64,000 nt of DNA from HK1 sp965220535 (GTDB lineage Bacteria > Pseudomonadota > Gammaproteobacteria > HK1). Both the position numbers and the translations under genes were made by a program. Positions 9,436-18,604 of the stretch are shown one piece after another (within the stretch, counting starts at the first letter, position 1; each line of letters opens with the position of its first letter). The stretch lies in the NCBI GenBank assembly GCA_965220535.1, contig OZ244833.1:1736001-1800000 (forward strand), written 5' to 3'. The notes under the pieces were generated by a model that saw only the letters and a program-made list of their open reading frames with translations, did no database searches and was not told the DNA's origin.

Positions 9436-10521
9436 ATGGCGGAAATCACGCTCGAAAAGATGCGCCACAGCTACTCGGATTCCCCCTCCGGCGAGGCGGA
9501 CTACGCGCTCAAGAACGTCGATGTGCAATGGGCCGACGGCGGTGCCTACGCCTTGCTCGGGCCTTCCGGATGCGGCAAGTCGACCCTGCTCAATATCGTC
9601 TCCGGCTTGCTGCAACCAAGCGAAGGACGCGTCCTCTTCGACGGCAAGGACGTCACCGCGCTCGACCCCGTCGACCGACACGTGGCGCAGGTATTCCAGT
9701 TTCCCGTCATCTACGACACGATGACCGTCTACGAAAACTTGGCTTTTCCGCTGCGCAACCGGGGCATGAAGGGACCGGCGGTGGATGCTCGCGTACGCGA
9801 GATCGCCGAGATGCTCGATCTCCAAGACATGCTGATGCAACGGGCTTTGGGCCTCGGCGCCGACGGGAAGCAGAAGATCTCGCTCGGCCGCGGGCTCGTG
9901 CGCTCGGACGTGAACGTGATCATGTTCGACGAGCCGCTGACGGTGATCGACCCGCATAAAAAGTGGATGCTGCGCTCGAAGTTGAAAGAAGTGCACCAAC
10001 GCTTCGGCACCACCATGATCTACGTGACCCATGACCAGATCGAAGCGTTGACCTTCGCCGACAAGGTGATGGTGATGACCGAGGGCGAGGTCGTGCAGAT
10101 CGGCACCCCGGTGGAGCTCTTCGAGCGTCCGCAGCATACCTTCGTCGGCTATTTCATCGGCTCGCCGGGCATGAACGTCCTGCCCTGCTCGCTGGCCGAG
10201 GGCAATGCGATATTCGACGGCGAAACGATCCCCATCGCCGAGAAGGCCCACGGCTCGATAGCGGCATCGCTCGAGATCGGCGTGCGACCGGAGTTCATCG
10301 CCTTCGCCGAGGAGGGGCTGGCGGTGGAGATCGTCAACGTCGACGATATCGGCAGGCACAAGATCGTGGACTTGCGGCGCGGCGACCACCTGATCAAGAT
10401 GCTCGCGGGAGAGGACGATCCGATCCCCTCGAAAAGCCCTCGCGTCCGCTTCGACCCCGACCACACCCGGGTCTACGCCGACGGTCGGCTCCTTCGTCAA
10501 GGGAGCGGAAACCGGCCATGA
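9436..10521 (+). CDS. glpT: Glycerol ABC transporter ATP-binding protein GlpT
   Basis: The second ABC ATPase of the glycerol importer has 361 residues. Walker A is canonical (GPSGCGKST, 42-50), Walker B is VIMFDEP, and the H-loop is intact (YVTHDQ, His199). The LSGGQ signature is lost: the equivalent stretch reads GADGKQKISLGR (from 141). Because the ATP site in an ABC dimer pairs one subunit's Walker A with the other's signature, GlpT Walker A plus GlpS LSGGQ makes the one complete site. The C-terminal third is a TOBE-like regulatory region. The gene ends in a 4-base ATGA overlap with glpP. The name follows the rhizobial glp system and should not be confused with the GlpT antiporter of E. 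coli. Confidence 0.9.
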   Translation: MAEITLEKMRHSYSDSPSGEADYALKNVDVQWADGGAYALLGPSGCGKSTLLNIVSGLLQPSEGRVLFDGKDVTALDPVDRHVAQVFQFPVIYDTMTVYENLAFPLRNRGMKGPAVDARVREIAEMLDLQDMLMQRALGLGADGKQKISLGRGLVRSDVNVIMFDEPLTVIDPHKKWMLRSKLKEVHQRFGTTMIYVTHDQIEALTFADKVMVMTEGEVVQIGTPVELFERPQHTFVGYFIGSPGMNVLPCSLAEGNAIFDGETIPIAEKAHGSIAASLEIGVRPEFIAFAEEGLAVEIVNVDDIGRHKIVDLRRGDHLIKMLAGEDDPIPSKSPRVRFDPDHTRVYADGRLLRQGSGNRP

Positions 10522-11378
10522 AAACGGCCAATCAAAGGGCTTGGTGGCTGGTGGCACCGGTGGTGGCGCTGGTCGCGTTCAACGCGCTCATCCCGATGAT
10601 GACCGTCGTCAACTACTCCTTTCAAGAAACCTTCGGCGACAACGTCTTCTTTTTCGAAGGCTTCAAATGGTACGAGCAGGTGCTCGGCTCCGAGCGCTTC
10701 CATGCCGCGCTCGGTCGTCAGCTCGCCTTCACCTTCACCATCTTGATCATCGAGATCCCTCTCGGGGTGGCGGTGGCATTGGCGATGCCGCGCTCGGGCT
10801 TTGCGGTTTCGGTCTGCCTGGTGCTGATGGCGCTCCCGCTGCTGATCCCGTGGAATGTCGTGGGGGCGATGTGGAATATCTTCGCCCTTCCGGATATCGG
10901 CCTTCTCGGGCGGGCGTTGAACGGCTTGGGCTTCGCCTACGACTTCACCCAAGACCCGACATCGGCGTGGCTGACCACCATCGTCATGGACGTATGGCAT
11001 TGGACCTCGTTGGTGGTGCTGCTGGCCTACGCCGGGCTTCGCTCGATCCCCGAGGCCTACTACCAAGCGGCCAAGATCGACGGGGCGAGCGCCTGGGCGG
11101 TCTTTCGCCACATCCAGCTGCCGAAGATGAAACGCGTGCTCACCATCGCGGTCTTGCTGCGCTTCATGGACAGTTTCATGATCTATACCGAGCCCTTCGT
11201 GCTCACCGGCGGCGGCCCGGGAAACACGACCACCTTTTTATCGATCGATCTGGTGAAGATCGCCTTGGGGCAATTCGATTTGGGACCGGCAGCGGCGATG
11301 TCCCTGATCTATTTCCTGATCGTGCTGCTGCTGTCTTGGGTTTTCTATTCGCTGATGATGCGCAACGAGGAGCGATGA
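10518..11378 (+). CDS. glpP: Glycerol ABC transporter permease GlpP
   Basis: A 286-residue inner-membrane permease of the MalF/UgpA type with about six membrane segments. The first follows the short N-terminal leader (RAWWLVAPVVALVAFNALIP). The cytoplasmic EAA loop that docks on the ATPase is visible as EAYYQAAKIDGASAWAVF near residues 180-197. The gene overlaps glpT by ATGA and is followed one base later by glpQ, so all three are translationally coupled. It should pair with GlpQ to form the glycerol channel. Confidence 0.9.
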   Translation: MKTANQRAWWLVAPVVALVAFNALIPMMTVVNYSFQETFGDNVFFFEGFKWYEQVLGSERFHAALGRQLAFTFTILIIEIPLGVAVALAMPRSGFAVSVCLVLMALPLLIPWNVVGAMWNIFALPDIGLLGRALNGLGFAYDFTQDPTSAWLTTIVMDVWHWTSLVVLLAYAGLRSIPEAYYQAAKIDGASAWAVFRHIQLPKMKRVLTIAVLLRFMDSFMIYTEPFVLTGGGPGNTTTFLSIDLVKIALGQFDLGPAAAMSLIYFLIVLLLSWVFYSLMMRNEER

Positions 11379-11379
11379 A

Positions 11380-12180
11380 GTGAGACGCTTCGGATGGCTT
11401 GTGCCGACCCTCTACATCGTCTTCTTGATGCTGCCGATCTACTGGCTGCTCAATATGTCGTTCAAAACGACCAACGAGATCTTGGGGGGGTTCTCGCTCT
11501 TCCCCCAGGATTTCACCTTGGAGAACTACAAGAAGATATTCACCGACCCCACTTGGTACAACGGCTATTTGAACTCGCTCACCTACGTGGTGATCAATAC
11601 CCTCATCTCGGTCGCCGCCGCGCTGCCGGCGGCTTATGCCTTCTCCCGCTACCGCTTCCTCGGCGACAAACACCTCTTCTTCTGGCTGCTCACCAACCGC
11701 ATGGCTCCGCCGGCGGTTTTCGCGCTGCCCTTTTTCCAGCTCTACTCGGCGATCGAACTCTTCGACACCCATATCGCGGTGGCGCTGGCCCATTGCCTGT
11801 TCAATATCCCCTTGGCGGTGTGGATCTTGGAGGGCTTCATGTCCGGCGTTCCCAAAGAACTCGACGAAACCGCCTATATCGACGGCTATTCCTTCCCGAG
11901 ATTCTTCGTCAAGATCTTCATCCCCACGATCACCGCCGGCATCGGGGTCGCCGCGTTCTTTTGTTTCATGTTCTCGTGGGTCGAACTGCTGCTGGCGAAG
12001 ACGCTGACTTCGGTGGAGGCCAAACCCATCGCCGCGACCATGACCCGCACCGCCAGCACCAGCGGCTACGAGCTCGGTCTCCTTGCCGCTGCGGGAACGC
12101 TCACGATCGTCCCCGGGGCCTTCGTGATCTATTTCGTGCGCAACTACATCGCCAAGGGCTTCGCCCTCGGGCGGGTCTGA
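11380..12180 (+). CDS. glpQ: Glycerol ABC transporter permease GlpQ
   Basis: A 266-residue permease of the MalG/UgpE type that begins with GTG one base after the glpP stop. It shows about six membrane segments and an EAA-type loop (ELDETAYIDGYSFPRFFVKI, about residues 159-178) for contact with GlpS or GlpT. It forms the second half of the membrane channel. This GlpQ is unrelated to the glycerophosphodiesterase of the same name. Confidence 0.9.
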   Translation: MRRFGWLVPTLYIVFLMLPIYWLLNMSFKTTNEILGGFSLFPQDFTLENYKKIFTDPTWYNGYLNSLTYVVINTLISVAAALPAAYAFSRYRFLGDKHLFFWLLTNRMAPPAVFALPFFQLYSAIELFDTHIAVALAHCLFNIPLAVWILEGFMSGVPKELDETAYIDGYSFPRFFVKIFIPTITAGIGVAAFFCFMFSWVELLLAKTLTSVEAKPIAATMTRTASTSGYELGLLAAAGTLTIVPGAFVIYFVRNYIAKGFALGRV

Positions 12181-12237
12181 AAAGACGATGGAGAAGAGCA
12201 CGGAGAAAAGTATGGAGGTGAGTATGGAGAACCGGGC

Positions 12238-12519
12238 ATGAACCTCTCGTGGATGGCATGGACTTGGCAGACGGCGACCTTCTTCGTCCTCCTCGCGATC
12301 GTGCTGGCGGGCATGGGGTTGTGGGAATACAAACGCCCGGGCGGCGACCCGCGCCGGGGGATCTTCGGATTGGATACCACCCGCGGCGATCGACTCTTCA
12401 TCAGCCTCCTCGGCGCGGGCTTCATCACCCTCGGGTGGCTCGGGCTCATCGGCAGCCCGCCATACGGAGCGCTGGCGATCGGCGCCTTGTGGACGCTCTT
12501 TGTCTTTCGCTTGGCTTGA
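12238..12519 (+). CDS. glpU: Small membrane protein of the glycerol transporter cluster (DUF2160-like)
   Basis: A 93-residue protein with two or three hydrophobic segments (ATFFVLLAIVLAGMGLW, LFISLLGAGFITLGWLGLIG, ALAIGALWTLFVF) and a charged loop WEYKRPGGDPRRGIFG between the first two. Size, topology and position between permease genes and glpK match GlpU, a protein always found in this transporter type but without known mechanism. It could be an accessory subunit of the transporter. The start is preceded by GGAGGTGAGTATGGAG. Confidence 0.8.
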   Translation: MNLSWMAWTWQTATFFVLLAIVLAGMGLWEYKRPGGDPRRGIFGLDTTRGDRLFISLLGAGFITLGWLGLIGSPPYGALAIGALWTLFVFRLA

Positions 12520-12563
12520 CGCGAAAATCGACGCAAAAAGACCCTCGAGGGAGAAACGACACC

Positions 12564-14048
12564 GTGGATGCCGACGCCCTTTTATTGGCCATCGACCAAG
12601 GAACCACCAGCAGCCGCGCCATCGTCTTCGAGGCCGGCGGCGCCATCCGCGCGATCGCCCAGCGCGAGTTCACCCAGCACTACCCCGATAGCGGCTCGGT
12701 CGAACACGACGCCGAGGAGATCTGGGAGACCACGCTTGCGGTCAGCAACGAGGCCATCGCCGCCGCCGGGGGCAAGATCGCGGCGATCGGAATCACCAAT
12801 CAACGCGAAACCGCGGTGGTATGGGATCGCGACAGCGGAAAACCGGTGCACCGGGCCATCGTCTGGCAAGACCGGCGCACGGCCGGACGCTGCGCCGAAC
12901 TGCGAAAAGCGGGGCACGAGCGAAGCGTCACCGCGAAGACCGGGCTGCTGCTGGACCCTTATTTTTCCGGCACCAAGGTGGCGTGGATCCTCGATAAGGT
13001 CGCCGGTGCGCGCGCCGCCGCCGAGGCCGGAAAACTCGCCTTCGGCACCATCGATTCCTTCTTGATCTGGCGACTCACCGGCGGCGCCGTCCATGCCACG
13101 GATGCGACCAACGCGGCGCGCACCTCGCTCTTCGATATCCACACCCAACGATGGGACGAGGAACTGCTCGCCCTTTTCGATGTGCCGCAAAGCATCTTGC
13201 CCGAAGTGCGCGACAGCGCCGCCGATTACGGCGAGACCGCACCCGGTGTCCTACCCGCGCAATATCGCATCGCCGGGGTCGCCGGCGATCAGCACGCCGC
13301 GACCATCGGCCAAGCGTGCTTCGAACCGGGCATGATCAAGAGCACCTACGGGACCGGGTGCTTCGCTTTGTTGAATACCGGGGACAAAGCGGCCCGCTCG
13401 ACCAACCGTCTGCTGACCACTTTGGCCTACCGGTTGAACGGGCGACCGACCTACGCCCTCGAGGGTTCGATCTTCATCGCCGGCGCCGCGGTGCAGTGGT
13501 TGCGCGACGAACTCGGCGTCATCGCCTCCGCCGCCGAAACCGAAGCGCATGCTCGCTCGCTTCCGGATAATCGCGGCGTGTACTTGGTACCGGCGTTCAC
13601 CGGTCTCGGCGCTCCGCATTGGGACCCCGACGCCCGCGGTGCCGTCTTCGGATTGACCCGCGACAGCGGTCCGGCCCATCTGGCCCGCGCCGCCTTGGAG
13701 TCCGTGTGCTACCAAACGCGCGATCTCGCGAGGGCGATGAGCGGCGATACCGGCGAGGCGTTAGGGAACGTGCGGGTCGACGGCGGGATGACAGCCAACG
13801 ATTGGCTGCTGCAATTCCTGGCCGACATGGTCGACGCCCCGGTAGAACGCCCGGTGATCACCGAAACCACCGCGCTCGGCGCGGCCTACCTCGCAGGCCT
13901 GCACGCCGGGGTCTACGAGGGCCTCGACGAAATCGCGAGCCAATGGCGACACGAACGCACCTTCACACCCCGGATGGCATCGAGCGAACGCGATACGCTG
14001 CTGGCGGGCTGGGATCGGTCCGTGGCCAAGGTGCTCGACAAAGGCTAG
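12564..14048 (+). CDS. glpK: Glycerol kinase
   Basis: A 494-residue FGGY-family kinase that phosphorylates imported glycerol to glycerol-3-phosphate, the substrate of the glpD-like dehydrogenase at the start of the window. The GTG start at 12564 has a purine-rich GAGGGAGAAA site upstream and places the protein at the usual family length. Key motifs: DQGTTSSRAIVF (about 10-21, phosphate loop), GITNQRETAVVW, IVWQDRRT, STYGTGCF and DGGMTANDWLLQFLAD (adenosine-binding region). It is the last gene of the glp operon. In-frame sequence after the TAG runs another 60 codons, but no evidence suggests readthrough. Confidence 0.95.
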   Translation: MDADALLLAIDQGTTSSRAIVFEAGGAIRAIAQREFTQHYPDSGSVEHDAEEIWETTLAVSNEAIAAAGGKIAAIGITNQRETAVVWDRDSGKPVHRAIVWQDRRTAGRCAELRKAGHERSVTAKTGLLLDPYFSGTKVAWILDKVAGARAAAEAGKLAFGTIDSFLIWRLTGGAVHATDATNAARTSLFDIHTQRWDEELLALFDVPQSILPEVRDSAADYGETAPGVLPAQYRIAGVAGDQHAATIGQACFEPGMIKSTYGTGCFALLNTGDKAARSTNRLLTTLAYRLNGRPTYALEGSIFIAGAAVQWLRDELGVIASAAETEAHARSLPDNRGVYLVPAFTGLGAPHWDPDARGAVFGLTRDSGPAHLARAALESVCYQTRDLARAMSGDTGEALGNVRVDGGMTANDWLLQFLADMVDAPVERPVITETTALGAAYLAGLHAGVYEGLDEIASQWRHERTFTPRMASSERDTLLAGWDRSVAKVLDKG

Positions 14049-14275
14049 CGAGCGACGCACGAAGGCGAGCCCGGTCGCAAGCCCGGTCGCAAACCCAAGT
14101 CGCCGGACTTCTTCGGCACCGGCGACGCCCTATCCTCCGGCAAGGACTCAAGCCCGCCCCCGTCGCCCTATTCAGCCGACTTTACGGCCGTGATACTGGA
14201 CGCTTACAGGCGAACCCAGCGCAAGCGCGGGTAAGCCCGCCGAGCGAGCGGCGAGCCCCCGAAGGAAGCGAAGCG

Positions 14276-14686
14276 ATGATTGAATCGATAGAAACAGCGG
14301 CTTCGATACTCGGCAATATGATTCCCATCGCGCACGTAACGGCACTCTTGGCGTTCGTCGGCGCGGTCGTCGGGATCGCATATCGGCGGCGGGCTCGCTT
14401 TGCGATCATCGGCGCGGCGATCGGCTTCTTCTTGGTCTGGTGGTTTACTTTTGATTCCACCATCGCCAGTCAGGGCGGGATCGAAAAAATCGTCGATAGG
14501 GCGTCAAAGATGATGCTGATCGTTTTCTATACGGGATTCGGCGCACTCGCGGGCTCGCTCGTCGGGATCGTCAACGACGCGCTCAAAGAGAAAGCGATCG
14601 CGGGCGCGCTCGGTAAAAAATCGAATCTTGCGATTATCGGCGGGGCAATCGGATGCTTCGGCGCGTGGACGGGCGTGGTTATATGA
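14276..14686 (+). CDS. Small Gly-rich membrane protein, unknown function
   Basis: A 136-residue protein with four predicted membrane helices: VTALLAFVGAVVGIAY, FAIIGAAIGFFLVWWF, LIVFYTGFGALAGSLVGIV and LAIIGGAIGCFGAWTGVVI. GxxxG-type packing motifs are frequent. GGAAG precedes the ATG. I do not recognise a family. It lies 230 bp after glpK and 300 bp before the Sir2 gene and shares no obvious operon with either. The alternating hydrophobic pattern and absence of stops make it a credible gene, but its function is unknown. Confidence 0.6.
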   Translation: MIESIETAASILGNMIPIAHVTALLAFVGAVVGIAYRRRARFAIIGAAIGFFLVWWFTFDSTIASQGGIEKIVDRASKMMLIVFYTGFGALAGSLVGIVNDALKEKAIAGALGKKSNLAIIGGAIGCFGAWTGVVI

Positions 14687-14988
14687 GCCGCTCTCGCTCG
14701 ATTCGAAGCGCGGGCGACTCGCTGATATTTCGACTGATTGATTGACTCTTGTCTCGCACCCCGAGAGCGGCCAAAGCGGCCAAAGCGCTCGGCAAGATCG
14801 ACCTTTTCGCCCGAGAACTCCGCCGAAAAAAGAAAACCTCCCCCGACCCTGCCCGGTTCGTCGATATCGCCGAAGGGCACCCCCGGCGGGCGACGACAAG
14901 ACCCGAACCCGCTATGGCCACCGCCGATCCGCCCCCTCGACTCGTCTGAGCGAAGCGGCATCCTTGATCGAACAAGAGGAACCGGTCG

Positions 14989-15744
14989 ATGATCGACCCC
15001 GAGATCCGACGCTTTCGCGAACTCGTCGCCGCCGCCCGTCGTATCGTTTTTTTCACCGGTGCCGGGATCAGCACCGATTCGGGGATCCCCGACTTTCGCA
15101 GCCCGGGCGGGGTGTGGGATCGCTTCAAGCCCATCGACTTCGCCGATTTCATGGCATCGGAAGAGGCCCGCTCGGAGGCGTGGCGCCGCAAGTTCGAAAC
15201 CGACAAAAGCATTCGCCGAGCCAAACCGAATATCGCCCACACCGTCATCGCCGATCTGATCGACAAGAAAAAAGCGTCTTGCGTGATCACGCAAAATATC
15301 GACGGCCTGCACCAAGCATCCGGGGTGCCCTCCGATCGGGTGATCGAGTTGCACGGCAATACGACCTACGCCAAATGCCTTCGCTGCGGAACTCGCTACG
15401 AACTCGATCCGATCCGGGAAGCCTTCGAAAAAAGCGCCCGAGCCCCGGTTTGCCAGTGCGGGGGATATATAAAAACCGCCACCATTTCTTTCGGCCAACC
15501 AATGCCGGCAGATGAAATGGCACGCGCGGAAAACGAAACGCGAGAATGCGACCTCTTCATCGCGATCGGCTCCTCCTTGGTCGTACAACCGGCCGCCGGC
15601 TTCCCCGCCTTCGCCAAATACCACGGCGCCTTATTGGCCATCTTGAACCGCGAACCCACCCCCCTCGACACCATCGCCGACCTGACCCTGCACCGAGAAA
15701 TCAGCGAAGTCTTGGCCTCTTTGCCCGATGACGAGGGCGTCTGA
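14989..15744 (+). CDS. cobB: Sir2-family NAD-dependent protein deacylase
   Basis: This 251-residue sirtuin removes acyl groups from lysines using NAD+. The NAD-binding signature GAGISTDSGIPDFRSP lies at about 21-36, the catalytic ITQNIDGLHQASG...IELHGN (general-base His) follows at about 97-123, and the structural zinc is held by CLRC and CQC pairs (about 128-131 and 154-156). Length and motif order are standard for bacterial CobB-like enzymes. It stands alone on the plus strand, convergent with the creatininase-like gene. Substrates cannot be told from sequence; acetyl-CoA synthetase is a frequent target in bacteria. Confidence 0.93.
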   Translation: MIDPEIRRFRELVAAARRIVFFTGAGISTDSGIPDFRSPGGVWDRFKPIDFADFMASEEARSEAWRRKFETDKSIRRAKPNIAHTVIADLIDKKKASCVITQNIDGLHQASGVPSDRVIELHGNTTYAKCLRCGTRYELDPIREAFEKSARAPVCQCGGYIKTATISFGQPMPADEMARAENETRECDLFIAIGSSLVVQPAAGFPAFAKYHGALLAILNREPTPLDTIADLTLHREISEVLASLPDDEGV

Positions 15745-15833
15745 ACACCCCGACGAGCCCTCGGAAGAACGACGGAAAAGGAATCCGAAATCGGGTGCCC
15801 TCGGTAAAACCCGCATCTGACCTTGCCTCGCAC

Positions 15834-15856
15834 CGAAAAAAAGCCCTTGCGGGCTT
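15834..15856 (-). terminator. Rho-independent terminator for the creatininase-like gene
   Basis: Read on the minus strand, AAGCCC-GCAA-GGGCTT is followed by a run of T (the plus strand shows seven A before the stem). It lies about 75 bases past the creatininase stop. A second hairpin between 15880 and 15920 (CCGAAGGG with CCCTTCGG) sits closer to the stop. Confidence 0.65.
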
Positions 15857-15928
15857 CTCTCGGCGCTCGGCTTCTTCTGCCGATACGGCCGAAGGGCTTT
15901 CCTCGGCCCCTTCGGTCGGCAAACTTCA

Positions 15929-16675
15929 TCAGGGGGCGAGGAAGCGTCGGTAGTCATCGATGACGTCATCGACGGCGGCGGCGCATAGCCTTTCCCCGGC
16001 TTCGGGGGTGGAGAGCGAGGGGTCGGAGCCGATGCGACCGTCGGGGAAACGCTGGCGGTAGTCGAGGGCGTCGCGGATCGGTCCTTGAGGGGCGATGCGC
16101 GGGGTCATCGACGGCTGTCGAACGGCTTCGGGGTAGGCATACCAAGTCAGGGATATCTCGGAAGGGGTTGCGTGGCTGCCCTCCGCCGCTCCGTATAGTT
16201 CTCTGGAAAGGGTGCGCACCCGGCGGCCGTCGAACCAGTTGCCTAGCCGACAGCGGACTCCGGGGCGGTTTGCCGATCCGGGGTCGAGGCTGGTGTCGGC
16301 GTAGATTTCGGAAAAGGCGGCGTTGACGGTCGCGATATTGCCGCCGTGACCGTTGAGAAAATAGCAGTGCTCGAAGCCGTGTCGCACCAGGGACTGCACC
16401 ACGTCGCGCACCACCGCCAAGAGGGTGGCGGGTCTCAAGGTGATGGTGCCGGGGAATCCGAGGTGATGCTGGGCCATGCCGATGCTGATGGTGGGGGCGA
16501 TCAATACGTCGATCTTTTCGGCGATGCCGCGGCTGACGATTTCGGGACAAAGGGCGTCGGTGCCGACAAGACCGTTGGGGCCATGCTGCTCGGTCGAGCC
16601 GATGGGGATGATGATGCCACGGGATCTTTCGAGGTAGGCAGCCACATCCTGCCAAGTGGAATGCTGCAAGAACAT
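15929..16675 (-). CDS. Creatininase-family amidohydrolase
   Basis: A 248-residue protein with the creatininase/formamide-hydrolase fold signature: IPIGSTEQHGP with its metal-binding Glu and His, GTDAL with a metal Asp, FLNGHGGN, and EGSHATPSEIS with a conserved His and Glu. The family hydrolyses cyclic or linear amides using two metal ions (creatinine, formyl amides in riboflavin or F420 metabolism, mycofactocin precursors). The start at 16675 gives the normal family length; a longer frame upstream has poor coding character. No neighbour tells the substrate. It is convergent with the Sir2 gene, with terminator hairpins between. Confidence 0.85.
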   Translation of the reverse strand: MFLQHSTWQDVAAYLERSRGIIIPIGSTEQHGPNGLVGTDALCPEIVSRGIAEKIDVLIAPTISIGMAQHHLGFPGTITLRPATLLAVVRDVVQSLVRHGFEHCYFLNGHGGNIATVNAAFSEIYADTSLDPGSANRPGVRCRLGNWFDGRRVRTLSRELYGAAEGSHATPSEISLTWYAYPEAVRQPSMTPRIAPQGPIRDALDYRQRFPDGRIGSDPSLSTPEAGERLCAAAVDDVIDDYRRFLAP

Positions 16676-17601
16676 GACGGGGCCTTGGGGGTCGGAAGCG
16701 TAAGGGATTGCGGGATTGTTCGGTGATTGTACAAAAAATGTCTTGTCGGGCGATCTCCGATGGCGGCGCGGCGGGGGCGACGATGTTGCGGGCCGGGGGC
16801 TTGCGATGGCGATATTTTCGGGATTTCCCGCGCTTCCGGCAATGGATCGGTCGAAGCAGACCAAGTCGATCCCGTTCGTTCATAGCACCGAAGAGTTGCA
16901 CCGGTGGCTTCGGCACCCAGCCGTCGGCCGAAGCACGGCTTCTAGGTAAGCGGTGATTGATATCTTGCAAGCCGCGAAGGACAAGGACGACGCCAAGCGG
17001 GCGAAGGGGGCAAGGCATGAGGAGAGAATCGACCGGCGAAGAGATGCGCCGGATCGTCATCGAAGAGAACTGCAAAGCCGTCGATCGGGTGGACCCGGTC
17101 CGGGGTTTCCGGCACCGCGGTGGCATTAGGAAGAATCCGAACGATGCTGGATATCGAAGCGGTCAATCGCAATCTCGGCGAGTGTGCCCGGCAACTCGGC
17201 TACGAGCCTATCGATGACGAAGCGATGACAAAGGCGTTTACGGGGGCAAGGCATGAGCGACCGGCAATGAGCGACCGACAATGAGCGAAGCGCGAGACGC
17301 TCGAATCGCCCGAGATGGATGTCTCTTTTTGCCGACCTCGTCGATAGGGGCCACTTGGGAAAATACGATGGAATCATCGAGCCCCGAGGGGCAGCACTCG
17401 ATGGAGTGATACGAGGGCTTGAAGACGGCCGGCACCCGACGAAGATCGAGGGCATCGAAAGGGCATGACTCCCCTTGTTGCCCGCAGGATGCATCGAGGA
17501 CGAGAGCGGCGAGGGATTCGAGGACTCGTCTTCGGTCGGTGATTGAGCGAAGGATATCCGGGGCGTCGCCCGTCATCGTATACGAGGCACGGCGACGCAC
17601 G
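16676..17601. other. Intergenic stretch before the tandem repeats, no supported gene
   Basis: About 0.9 kb with no convincing gene. The start must hold the promoter of the creatininase-like gene. A short phrase, gggggcaaggcatgag, occurs twice (near 17008 and 17239), and a 46-codon frame from an ATG near 17143 (MLDIEAVNRNLGECARQLGY...) has fair amino-acid composition but no recognisable family or clear ribosome site. Open frames on both strands are long because of high GC, not because of coding. Confidence 0.4.
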
Positions 17602-18317
17602 GCTCGAGGGTTTGCGAGAAGTCGTCTTAGGTCCGGCGAAACCGGCGGCGAGGCGAGCCTCCTTTTCGATATCCGCAACGATGGGGCGGGTTCGGTATTT
17701 TTCCGGGCGGCGGTCGCTAGGAAGCGCAAGGACGGGGGCAAGGGTGCGAAGCCCTCTGCGAAGCCCTATCGGGGTTCGGACGCACCTTCGATCGGGGCTT
17801 CGAAATCGTCGCCGCTCGGTGGATATTGCAGACGCACTGCTCGAGGGTTTGCGAGAAGTCGTCTTAAGTCCGGCGAAACCGGCGGCGAGGCGAGCCTCCT
17901 TTTCGATATCCGCAACGATGGGGCGGGTTCGGTATTTTTTCGGGCGTCGGTCGCTAGGAAGCGCAAGGACGGGGGCAAGGATGCGAAGCTCTATGCGAAA
18001 CCCTATGCGAAACCCTATCGGGGCTCGGATGCATCTTCGATCGGGGCTTCGAAATCGTCGCCGCTCGGTGGATATTGCAAACGCACCGCTCGAGCGTTTG
18101 CGAGAAGTCGTCTTAGGTCCGGCGAAACCGGCGGCGAGGCGAGCCTCCTTTTCGATATCCGCAACGATGGGGCGGGTTCGGTATTTTTCCGGGCGTCGGT
18201 CGCTAGGAAGCGCAAGACGGGGGCAAGGGTGTGAAAGTCTCTGCGAAGCTCTATCGGGTTCGGATGCACCTTCGATCGGGGCTTCGAAATCGTCGTCGCT
18301 CGGTGGATATTGCAAGC
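17602..18317. repeat. Three tandem copies of a ~240-bp GC-rich repeat
   Basis: Each copy starts at GCTCGAGGGTTTGCGAGAAG or a variant (17602, 17839, 18088), giving periods of 237 and 249 bp. The copies are nearly identical; the second has an extra 12 bp where gcgaaaccctat is doubled, and the third has a one-base deletion in its aagcgcaag(g)acggggg part. Each copy holds small dyads (CCGG...CCGG; GAGG-CGAG-CCTC followed by CTTTT). The copies produce repetitive open frames of 270-310 codons on both strands at once, so coding is doubtful. The one-base deletion breaks whichever frame is chosen. Function is unknown; recent duplication of non-coding DNA or of structured RNA are the options. Confidence 0.9.
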
Positions 18318-18540
18318 GAATTCATCGAATCATCAAGCAACGATGCGTTAATATAGTCAGGGGCGAGGGTCCAAGGAGTCGGCAGGCTTCGATTTCGGCG
18401 GGGAGCGCCCTTCGGACATCGCTTCGATACGAGGGGTTCGATACGGGGGGCTTTCGCAAGAAGGAAGCAAGGGGATAGCAAAGGACCGCTTTATTTCGCT
18501 CCGCGAAGGGGAAGGGCCTGCTCTCGAAGGGATAGGGAGC

Positions 18541-18562
18541 CGCCGGCCACCGGCGTTTTTTC
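18541..18562 (+). terminator. Terminator hairpin just upstream of dsbB
   Basis: CGCCGG-CCA-CCGGCG followed by TTTTTT ends 43 bases before the dsbB start. It would end any transcript arriving from the repeat region, or act as an attenuator if the dsbB promoter lies further upstream. Confidence 0.6.
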
Positions 18563-18604
18563 GCGGGGTCGATCTCATGTCATCGGAAGGGAGAGATCGA
18601 AACG

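Noticed and set aside
14049..14230. Sixty in-frame codons after the glpK TAG
   Set aside because: The stretch GEPGRKPGRKPK... resembles simple repeat sequence; GlpK already has full family length, and no readthrough signal is visible.
17419..18478. Long open frames on both strands over the tandem repeats
   Set aside because: Three overlapping frames of similar length, Arg/Ser/Pro-rich translation, no ribosome site and a one-base deletion in copy three all argue against coding.
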